Both the position numbers and the translations under genes were made by a program. 20,045 bases of DNA, from contig JAJQDK010000072.1 in assembly GCA_021202245.1 (NCBI GenBank), positions 1 to 20,045 on the forward strand. Direction: 5' to 3'. Below are positions 13,194 to 20,045 of this stretch, in pieces; the first letter of the stretch is position 1; each line of letters starts with the position of its first letter. The DNA comes from Clostridiales bacterium (lineage in GTDB: Bacteria > Bacillota > Clostridia > Oscillospirales > Acutalibacteraceae). A model generated the notes under the pieces. It saw only the letters and a program-made list of their open reading frames with translations. It had not been told where the DNA came from and did no database searches.

Positions 13194-15524
13194 ATGGCAC
13201 AAGCTAAAGAAAAAATTTCAGGATTAACTCAAAACGAAGTAAATCAGAGAATAAATGAGGGAAAAGTAAATACTTCGGCAAATTTAAGAACAAAATCTGT
13301 CAGAAGAATTTTTTATGAAAATATATGTACGCTCTTCAACGCTGTTAACATAGTGCTTTTTATTGCGCTGCTGCTCGTAGGCTCCTATAAAAATATGCTG
13401 TTTATGGGAGTAGTGCTGGCAAATATTGTAATAGGAATTGTTCAGGAGCTTCGTTCAAAAATCAGTGTAGACAGGCTTTCTATATTATCCGAAAAGAAAG
13501 TTAAGGTTATTCGTGACGGAAATATTCTTGAAATCAGCAGGGAAGATATTGTGCTTGACGATGTGCTGGTGCTTTCACGAGGCTCCCAAATACCGGCAGA
13601 CTGTGCGGTTTGTGACGGCGAATGTAAGGTTAACGAAAGTCTTTTGACCGGTGAATCGGATTTAATTACTAAAAAATTAAACGATGAAATGCTTTCGGGC
13701 AGCTTTATTGCGTCCGGAAAATGCTGTGCAAGGGTAACCAAGGTAGGAAAGGATTGCTATGCAGCTCAAAATTACAGCGTAGCGAATTAGCTAAATTAGG
13801 TGAATTCTCAAATTTTAAAGACTTTTAATTTTATCATCAAGCTTTGCACATTTTTTATTTTTCCCGTCGGTATTTGCTTTTTTATCAGGCAGTTCGGTAT
13901 TCAGGGCGGTGATTTGCAAAGCACTGTTGTCAGCACGGTTGCCTCGCTTGCGGGTATGATTCCAAAGGGAATGACTTTGCTCACAAGCTCCGTGCTTGCT
14001 GTTTCCGTAGTCAGGCTGTCATCCAAAAAGGTTCTTGTGCAGGATATGTATTGCATAGAAACTCTTGCAAGAGTGGATGTTTTGTGCCTTGATAAAACCG
14101 GAACGCTTACTACCGATGAAATGAAAGTTACCGAGGTAATTTCTCTTGATGCAGGCATGGAGGATATCAAAAAGGCGCTTTCGTCCGTTGTTTCCGCCTC
14201 GGATGAAATCAATGCTACTCTCTACGCAATCAAGGATTATACCGACAATGTCCCTGCTTATGAGTGCAAAAAATTTGTTCCGTTTTCTTCCGAAACAAAG
14301 CTTTCGGGCGGTACATTCAGCAATGGAAAATCATATGTAATAGGGGCGGCGGAATTTGTTTTTTCTGACAAAGAAAAATACAAAGCAGTTTACGAAAAAA
14401 TTGACGAAATAAATCAAAGTGTAAGAGTGGTTGTTCTCGCATCAAGTGACAAAGAGCTTACAGGCTCCGCTCTGCCCGACGATTTGCAGCCGACGGCAAT
14501 TATTCTTATCAAGGACAAGCTGCGTGACAATGTAAAAGATACAATTGATTATTTTAAGGAGCAGGGGGTATCACTCAAGGTAATATCGGGTGACAGCGTT
14601 AATACCGTAAGAAATATTGCGATTGATACAGGCATAGAGGGAGCAGAAAATGCTGTTGATATGACCTCTGTTACTACCGATGAGCAGATTAAGGAGATTG
14701 CCGAAAGCTGTAATGTTTTCGGGCGGGTAACTCCGGCTCAAAAGAAAAAGCTTGTGCTTGCTCTCAAGGCAAACGGTCATTCCGTAGCAATGACGGGCGA
14801 CGGTGTAAACGATGTGCTTGCGCTTAAAGAGGCTGACTGTTCCGTTGCAATGGCGTCCGGCAGCGATGCTGCGCGCAATGTTTCACAGCTTGTCCTCGTA
14901 AACAATGATTTTGCCTCGATGCCGAGCGTAGTGGCGGAGGGACGGCGTACAATAAACAACCTTGAAAGAAGCTCTGCTCTCTATCTTGTAAAAACTATTT
15001 ACTCGGTCGTGCTGTCAATATTCTTTATATTTTTCAGCCTTGAATATCCTTTTGAGCCTATTCAGCTAACGTTGGTGGACGTATTTGCAGTTGCACTTCC
15101 ATCCTTTGTCCTTGCGCTTCAGCCCAACAAAAACAGAATAACGGGAAATTTCACTGTTAATATTATAGCAAGGGCGCTGCCGGCTGCCGCCTGCATTATA
15201 TTCAGCATAGTAGGTCTTGCATTTGCCAAGGATAGCTTAGCCTTAACCAATGCCGAATTTTCAACCATATCGGTTTATTTGACGGCTTTGTCGTGTATGC
15301 TGCTTGTTCTGCGTTTATCCGTTCCGTTTAATTTAATACGCGGAATAATGATAGCTGTTTGCTTTGCGTCGCTGATTTTACTTTCCTTGTTTTTCGGCAG
15401 CTTTTTCTCACTTGCTCAATTATCGTTCGGCGGTAATATGATACTTTTGGCTTTTTCGGCATTTGTAATTCTGATGTTTGTAATATTCGATGCCATAGCG
15501 CAGCGCTTTATTAAAAAATATTAA
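13194..15524 (+). pseudogene. P-type cation ATPase (CtpE-like), interrupted by two in-frame TAG codons
   Basis: Both halves are in one reading frame of 776 codons, broken only by TAG at 13788-13790 and 13797-13799. Numbered through the stops: actuator loop T152-G-E-S, phosphorylation site D300-K-T-G-T (LCLDKTGTLT), nucleotide-binding region with KLSGGTFSNGKSYVIGAAE, hinge GDGVND (D536-D540), and about eight to ten membrane segments. There is no heavy-metal domain, and the length and IETLARVDVLCLDKTG block fit the CtpE-like group of presumed calcium/magnesium pumps. The usual PEG of membrane segment 4 reads P257-K258-G259. The lesion replaces a stretch expected to read roughly like AKKLKKV between YAAQ and VNSQILK. 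GGAGG precedes the ATG; a GTG at 13800 could start the second half but lacks a ribosome site. Confidence 0.85.
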
Positions 15525-15563
15525 AGACGGGGCAAGTCTCCTATTTAAATAATCGGTGATATT

Positions 15564-16916
15564 ATGAAGGTATATTTACCTCAAAATGTAAAATACATAA
15601 TTAACAAACTGCAGAGCGGGGGATACGAGGCTTATGCCGTAGGCGGCTGTATCCGTGACAGCTTGCTTGGCCTTGCTCCGCACGACTGGGATATTTGCAC
15701 TAACGCAAAGCCCGAACAAATCAAAGCCTGCTTCTCCGGCTTTCATATTTTTGACATCGGAATAAAGCACGGTACAATTTCAGTCGTGATTGATAAAGAG
15801 GCATTTGAAATTACAACCTATCGAATTGACGGTGAATATAACGATAACCGCCATCCGGACAAGGTAACCTTTACCAAAAGTGTTGCCGACGACCTTGCAC
15901 GGCGTGACTTTACAATAAATGCCATAGCATACAACGAAACCAACGGCATTGTTGATCCCTTTGACGGCAGGGGAGATATAAAATCCGGCATTATAAGATG
16001 CGTGGGCAATCCGGATACACGCTTCAATGAGGATGCTCTGAGAATATTGCGTGCTTTGCGTTTTGCCTCTGTATACAATCTTAAAATCGAAGAAAACACC
16101 GCAAACGCAGTCATAAATAATGCTCCGCTGCTCAAAAATATTGCAGGCGAACGCATAGCTTCCGAGCTTGACCGTTTGCTCTGCGGCAAAAATGTTGAAA
16201 ATGTTTTAAACGGCTTCAGCACTGTCTTTTCGGTTATCTTGCCTGAAATTGAAATAACCTTTAACTACAATCAGCATACCAAGCATCACGATAAAGATTT
16301 ATGGTGCCACATAACCTCTTCCGTGGCTGCCGTTGAGCCGACAGCATTGCTGAGGATGACTATGCTTTTGCACGATCTGGGCAAGCCATATATATGCAAG
16401 CGTGATTCCGACGGTACCTGTCACTTCAAGGGGCATCCAAATATCAGCGCAAAAACAGCCGATATAATTCTGCACAGGTTAAAATACCCGACAGATTTTA
16501 TAAATACCTGCTTAAAGCTCATAAAATTTCACGACGTCCGTTTCAGCGGCGCTAAAAAGCAGCTTAAGCACGTAATGAATGCAATAGGCGAAGATGATCT
16601 TGACTTGCTGCTCAAGGTTCAGCGAGCCGATATTCTGGCGCAGTCTGCGTATTTGCGTGAGGAAAAGCTTGAACGTCTTGATATTGCCTGCAATGCTTAC
16701 AGGGAAATTCTTGCCGATAATGAAGCGTTTAAGCTAAAAGACCTTGCCGTAAACGGCAACGACCTAAAAAATATCGGAATAGCGGAGGGCAGGGAAATAG
16801 GCAGAATTTTAAAATTGCTTATGAGCCTTGTAATAGATGAAAAGCTTCCCAATGAAAAATCCGCGCTTCTAAGCAGAGCGGCGGAGTCAGTCCGCACATT
16901 AAAACCGGATAAATAA
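15564..16916 (+). CDS. cca: CCA-adding tRNA nucleotidyltransferase with HD domain
   Basis: The enzyme builds or repairs the 3' CCA of tRNAs from CTP and ATP. Class II nucleotidyltransferase features are visible: GGCIRDSLLG at 27-36, metal-binding D41 and D43 in HDWDI, RRDFTINAIAYN with the flexible-loop arginines, and GDIKSGIIRCVGNPDTRFNE, then the EDALRILRALRFA neck region. A C-terminal HD domain carries H270-D271 in LLHDLGKP. At 450 residues it is normal for Firmicute enzymes with an HD domain. The ATG lies 40 bases after the ATPase frame ends, suggesting possible read-through. A strong bidirectional terminator follows its stop. Confidence 0.95.
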   Translation: MKVYLPQNVKYIINKLQSGGYEAYAVGGCIRDSLLGLAPHDWDICTNAKPEQIKACFSGFHIFDIGIKHGTISVVIDKEAFEITTYRIDGEYNDNRHPDKVTFTKSVADDLARRDFTINAIAYNETNGIVDPFDGRGDIKSGIIRCVGNPDTRFNEDALRILRALRFASVYNLKIEENTANAVINNAPLLKNIAGERIASELDRLLCGKNVENVLNGFSTVFSVILPEIEITFNYNQHTKHHDKDLWCHITSSVAAVEPTALLRMTMLLHDLGKPYICKRDSDGTCHFKGHPNISAKTADIILHRLKYPTDFINTCLKLIKFHDVRFSGAKKQLKHVMNAIGEDDLDLLLKVQRADILAQSAYLREEKLERLDIACNAYREILADNEAFKLKDLAVNGNDLKNIGIAEGREIGRILKLLMSLVIDEKLPNEKSALLSRAAESVRTLKPDK

Positions 16917-16917
16917 A

Positions 16918-16960
16918 AACAGGCTTCGGTAAGCTTTCAAATCACTTGCCGAAGCCTGTT
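16918..16960. terminator. Bidirectional intrinsic terminator
   Basis: AACAGGCTTCGGTAAG (16918-16933) pairs with CTTGCCGAAGCCTGTT (16945-16960) with one T-G pair and an 11-base loop. A run of A precedes it and T-rich sequence follows, serving cca on the plus strand and the gene ending at 16984 on the minus strand. Confidence 0.88.
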
Positions 16961-16983
16961 ATTTTACTGAATTTTTTCGGAAT

Positions 16984-18642
16984 TTATTTTTTTGCTTTTT
17001 CCGGAACGGTATTTAACATTTTAATATATTTTTTAATCTGCGCATATTTGCCTTCAAGAATACAATTCAGCGCATAAGCCGCAAAGGGGATAAACAGCAC
17101 AATGTATGTAAGCACATATTGCGACTTTCCCTCAAACAGCAGATGATAACCGAAGGCTCCCAATATAACAAGGGGTAAAAGTACGGTTTCAATATTCGTT
17201 TTCCGCCGTATCAGCATAAGAATTATGCCGGCAGAGAACAGGAGGAAAATTATCATCATATAAAAATTGAAGTGAATTTCCAAAAGCTGTCCCAAGCTGC
17301 CGTTATACACGCTTTCCGCAAAGCCGTTCAGCTCATTGGAATGAGATTTAACCTCGCTTACCCAGATGCTTTCATATGTAGTTTCGTTCCATTGACTGAC
17401 TATTTTTTGATGCAAAAATTCAAGTGTATAATCCGGATCGTCAGCCATCATGCTGAGCCTTGATTTGATATCCTCCATAGCTTCAGCCTGTGCTGCTTCG
17501 GTATCAAGCGCATTGTTTTTGTAAATATCCAAGGCAATCTGATTGTACCATCCCGGCGCACGGGTTGATTCGTTGAGTCCCATATCAAGATAAAGAGTCT
17601 GAGAAACACCGCTTGACAGCTCGGTGTCGGCTCTGTATTCATAGCTTAAAATCACAAGATTGCTTGCGCCCACCGTGCAAATGCAAATTGCAAGCGCAAA
17701 TGCAATGCTCTGCCACTTTTTTCTTTTTACCGTGTGAATAACAAGCATAACGGCAAACGCCACAAGATAAATCATATTGTTATATTTTGCAAGTGTGGAT
17801 AAAACAAGCAAAACGCCGCAGGGGATAAGCAAAACATATTTTTCGGTTTGAAAATATCTGATGAGGAAAAAGCTTGCCCAAATTGCGCAGCACATACCGA
17901 TGATATTGCCGTAAACAAACGTGCAGAATAATATAGGCTGAAAGCAGCCTGCAAGCATAATAACAGTAATAAATTCTATTGAACGCCTTTTAAAAAGATG
18001 CTTAGTGATTTTTGCGATTCCGAGATAGGCGAGCGCAACGCATATTACGTTAAGTATCTGAACCGGCATCGAGCTGTCGGTGCCGAAAATTCTGTAAATA
18101 ATTTCACAAATAAACACAAAACCAAGCTGGAACGGATAGTAATTGTAATAGGAGTATCCTCCGTAGTAATCACTGTTGTAAAAATCCGACCCGTTACGCA
18201 GGGAATTATAGCTGCCCTGAGCCGCTTCGGTGGCTGTTTCAAAAATATTTGCGCTGTCGGCTGCGGGCACGGAGGTGACGGAGAAAATCCATATAAATCC
18301 GAGCAAGAGTACATAAATCGGCAGCGCCGCTTCCAAATATTTCATATTTACCTTTGCAAAAAAATCATAATGCCGCTTCATTGCAAAGACAAATACAAAG
18401 AAAAGCACAATCAGCAAAATATTAACCGCTATATTATCCGTGTTATAAAGTATTACCTCGCCGCCGTAATTGTCCGGATCAATTTTGCTTGTCTGAACAA
18501 AGCTCACTATTGCTAAATATCCGAAAGCAATAAAAACCATGAAGCATATTATATTTACAATAATATATTCAAATTTACTTTGCTTTTTGATATTTTGAAT
18601 TGTTTTAGGATTTTTTGCACTTTTTGTGTTTACGGTATTCAT
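16984..18642 (-). CDS. Polytopic GT-C-like membrane glycosyltransferase (putative)
   Basis: A 552-residue protein with about eleven membrane segments. After a basic N-terminus and two helices, a large outside region carries SVTSVPAADSANIFETATEA and a Tyr-rich stretch (SDYYGGYSYYNYYPFQLGFV), the place where GT39/PMT-like GT-C transferases hold their first-loop acidic catalytic site. A further large outer loop (~330-450) holds NESTRAPGWYNQIALDIYKN and QWNETTYESIW. This layout fits lipid-linked sugar transferases that modify wall polymers or proteins outside the membrane, but the donor and acceptor cannot be read from the sequence. AAGGG precedes the ATG. It lies 22 bases after gpsA on the same strand and probably shares its transcript. 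Confidence 0.6.
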   Translation of the reverse strand: MNTVNTKSAKNPKTIQNIKKQSKFEYIIVNIICFMVFIAFGYLAIVSFVQTSKIDPDNYGGEVILYNTDNIAVNILLIVLFFVFVFAMKRHYDFFAKVNMKYLEAALPIYVLLLGFIWIFSVTSVPAADSANIFETATEAAQGSYNSLRNGSDFYNSDYYGGYSYYNYYPFQLGFVFICEIIYRIFGTDSSMPVQILNVICVALAYLGIAKITKHLFKRRSIEFITVIMLAGCFQPILFCTFVYGNIIGMCCAIWASFFLIRYFQTEKYVLLIPCGVLLVLSTLAKYNNMIYLVAFAVMLVIHTVKRKKWQSIAFALAICICTVGASNLVILSYEYRADTELSSGVSQTLYLDMGLNESTRAPGWYNQIALDIYKNNALDTEAAQAEAMEDIKSRLSMMADDPDYTLEFLHQKIVSQWNETTYESIWVSEVKSHSNELNGFAESVYNGSLGQLLEIHFNFYMMIIFLLFSAGIILMLIRRKTNIETVLLPLVILGAFGYHLLFEGKSQYVLTYIVLFIPFAAYALNCILEGKYAQIKKYIKMLNTVPEKAKK

Positions 18643-18664
18643 TTTATTCTAACCCTTCGTAAAA

Positions 18665-19627
18665 TCAAAATTCATTTTTTACAGAACGCATAAACAGCTT
18701 TCCGAGCGCTTCTTTTGCGTCAATGTCATTGAACAAAACATCATAAACGCTTTCAACAATCGGTAAATCAACATTATTTTCACACCCCAGCTTGTACAAT
18801 GCCTTTGAGGTCATAACTCCCTCTGCCAGCTTATTAAATTTAACGCCTTTTACAAAGTCCTCGCCGTATCTGCGGTTGTGGCTCCATTTAGAAAACAGCG
18901 TAGCCTCGTAATCTCCGAGGTGGCAAAGCCCGTAGGCGCTCATCTCATTGCCGTTGAGCGCTTTAATCAGTCTGGCAATTTCTCTTGTGCCTCTTGCCAT
19001 AAGAGCGCCCTTTAAAGAGGTGCAGTTCAGCCCGTCAAGCATACCTGCGGCAATGCCTATAACGTTTTTTGCGGCGGCGCCGATTTCACTGCCGATTAAA
19101 TCAGTACCCAAATAAAATCTTATCAGCTCGCTTGTGAATTCATTCACAAGCTTTTCTTTAACCTGCTGATTATTACTGTCAATAACCATACAGTTGGGAA
19201 TACCCTTAACATAATCCTGAGGATGTCCGGGCCCTACCCACACGGCAATAGGAGTTTTGCTCTCATCAACAAAATCTCCGACAACCTCGCTCAGCCTTTT
19301 ACCGGTATCTGCTTCCACACCCTTCATACACAGAACGATTATCTTATTGTCAAGATTATTTTTTGAAATATCCTGCATATATGAGCGCAGATATTGAGAT
19401 GAAATTGAGATAACAATAATCTCCGCCCTGTCAACAGCTTTTTTTAAATCTGCCGATACTTCAATAGTATCGGGAAAAGTTAGATAATCGTTTTTGTGGG
19501 TTTCCTTCAGCTGTATAAACTCCGGTGCGTCTGCAAGTCCGCAGGTCATAACATTATGACCTATTTTATCAAGATACCACGCAATGCAGCTGCCCCAGCG
19601 GCCGCAGCCTAAAACTGAAATATTCAT
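18665..19627 (-). CDS. gpsA: NAD(P)-dependent glycerol-3-phosphate dehydrogenase, divergent form
   Basis: GpsA makes sn-glycerol-3-phosphate from dihydroxyacetone phosphate for phospholipid synthesis. The Rossmann motif is G7-C-G-R-W-G12 (family GxGxWG). CMKGVE is conserved, and ELIRFYLGTDLIGSEIGAAA with KNVIGIAAGMLDGL carries the lysine of the active site. LGDYEATLFSKWSHNRRYG corresponds to the usual GLGDL-TC-S-SRNR signature. The family SGPS(F/H)A segment reads GPGHPQDYVKGIP, so this may be a specialised paralog; a second gpsA elsewhere would support that. At 320 residues the length is normal. GGGAG lies 13 bases before the ATG, a rather long spacing. Confidence 0.85.
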   Translation of the reverse strand: MNISVLGCGRWGSCIAWYLDKIGHNVMTCGLADAPEFIQLKETHKNDYLTFPDTIEVSADLKKAVDRAEIIVISISSQYLRSYMQDISKNNLDNKIIVLCMKGVEADTGKRLSEVVGDFVDESKTPIAVWVGPGHPQDYVKGIPNCMVIDSNNQQVKEKLVNEFTSELIRFYLGTDLIGSEIGAAAKNVIGIAAGMLDGLNCTSLKGALMARGTREIARLIKALNGNEMSAYGLCHLGDYEATLFSKWSHNRRYGEDFVKGVKFNKLAEGVMTSKALYKLGCENNVDLPIVESVYDVLFNDIDAKEALGKLFMRSVKNEF

Positions 19628-19696
19628 AATAATACTGTATCTCCCGTATTTTAAATTTTTATGTAAATTTTTTAAGGTTAATGGAACAGGGAATAA

Positions 19697-19905
19697 ATAA
19701 CAAAAGAATACCCCGCCCGACCGTTAGATTTTAATAAATAACCTGCCTACGAAAAAAAGCAGGTGGGTGCTTACCTTTAAGCTTCAGGCTCCCAACGTCC
19801 GAATACGGGAGGTCTGCACACCGCATAAAGAGTTAAGCTCCCGATTTATAAGTTGTAGGGTTATTAAAAAATCAATCACGTATCGGGCAGGGTAGACTCA
19901 ATTAA
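19697..19905 (-). ncRNA. ssrS: Probable 6S RNA
   Basis: Read on the minus strand, TACCCTGCCCGA and TCGGGCGGGGTA (19883-19894 and 19709-19720) close a ~185-base fold with a U-G pair on this strand only, which sets the orientation. Inside are an open AT-rich region, CGGGAG/CTCCCG (19838-19843/19806-19811), a GGGAGCC...GGTAAGCACCCACCTGC segment and a hairpin ACCTGC/GCAGGT. Long rod, central opening and the CACCCACCTGC block fit 6S RNA of Clostridia, which mimics an open promoter and binds sigma-70-type RNA polymerase. A T-rich stretch (TATTCTTTTGTTATTT) follows the closing stem. No protein frame fits here. Identification rests on structure and recall; ends are approximate. Confidence 0.65.
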
Positions 19906-20019
19906 TCCTTGTTATTATTGAAAAATTAACCGAGAAAGAGTTATCAAATTGTTTTGTGTCATCGGCAAGTAAAGATAAAATCATACCTGCAATTTTATTA
20001 TGCGAAATTTTGCGAAGCC

Positions 20020-20045
20020 TTACTCGTCATCGCCGTAGAGTGCTT
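20020..20045 (-). CDS. Possible last codons of a minus-strand gene cut by the window edge
   Basis: On the minus strand the window begins with a frame reading ALYGDDE followed by TAA (20020-20022). An acidic end after an open frame is typical of a gene terminus, and the gene would lie upstream of the 6S RNA. Seven codons are too few to identify it or even be sure of it. Confidence 0.25.

Noticed and set aside
6845..15524. Genome-wide stop codon reassignment explaining the internal TAA and TAG codons
   Set aside because: TAA, TAG and TGA all end intact genes or reading frames normally in the window, and the dinB lesion is a frameshift and not a stop change.
15525..15563. Terminator between the ATPase and cca
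   Set aside because: GAC/GTC around GGGGCAA is only three pairs and no U-tract follows.
17998..18516. Plus-strand frame of 172 codons opposite the GT-C-like gene
   Set aside because: Composition matches an antisense shadow of a hydrophobic gene and no start signals are present.

Overview
The window looks like a chromosomal stretch from an endospore-forming Firmicute of the class Clostridia, probably a gut Oscillospiraceae/Ruminococcaceae-type organism. The reasons are Spo0A next to SpoIVB, a SpoIIM-like protein, a Bacillus-type LexA operator, moderate-to-low GC, TTG/GTG starts with strong GGAGG sites, and a serine-rich SH3b/lysozyme exoprotein. The species call is inference; no rRNA is present.

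Layout. 1-1842 (+): the end of a Cys-rich DUF5685-like gene, a J-domain protein with a Cys-rich tail, and a membrane protein, tightly packed. 1846-4209 (+): a promoter and a secreted GH24-type lysozyme with SH3b and Ig-like domains. 4257-8060 (+): proC, a SpoIIM-like protein, a YesL-like membrane protein and two paralogous anchored proteins, the first interrupted by a stop. A 15-bp hairpin (8111-8155) separates these from the minus-strand genes. 8196-9835 (-): a small conserved protein and an SOS-controlled DNA polymerase IV gene that is frame-broken at an A7 run. 9836-11084: about 1.2 kb without ordinary genes but rich in signals: divergent consensus promoters, a 27-codon ORF, a short hydrophobic ORF or small RNA, and a promoter-to-terminator unit of alternating hairpins and three diverged repeats. 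11085-13020 (-): spo0A and spoIVB. 13194-16916 (+): a P-type ATPase broken by two in-frame TAG codons, then the CCA-adding enzyme. 16984-19905 (-): an integral membrane GT-C-like protein, gpsA and a probable 6S RNA. A few terminal codons of a minus-strand gene may enter at the right edge.

How the parts fit. Most genes are core housekeeping or sporulation genes: proline and glycerophospholipid synthesis, tRNA maturation, Spo0A commitment, SpoIVB signalling and SpoIIM-like engulfment. The dinB promoter has a LexA box filling its spacer and a second box near the start, so SOS control is well supported. A 0A box lies upstream of spo0A.

The most novel region is 9895-10935, between dinB and spo0A. 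It has very good promoters and terminators, almost no protein-coding content, and a repeat-hairpin architecture I cannot assign to a known family. The second notable item is an SH3b domain nested inside the lysozyme catalytic domain. Three genes carry frame or stop lesions, so sequencing or assembly error must be kept in mind alongside real decay or recoding.
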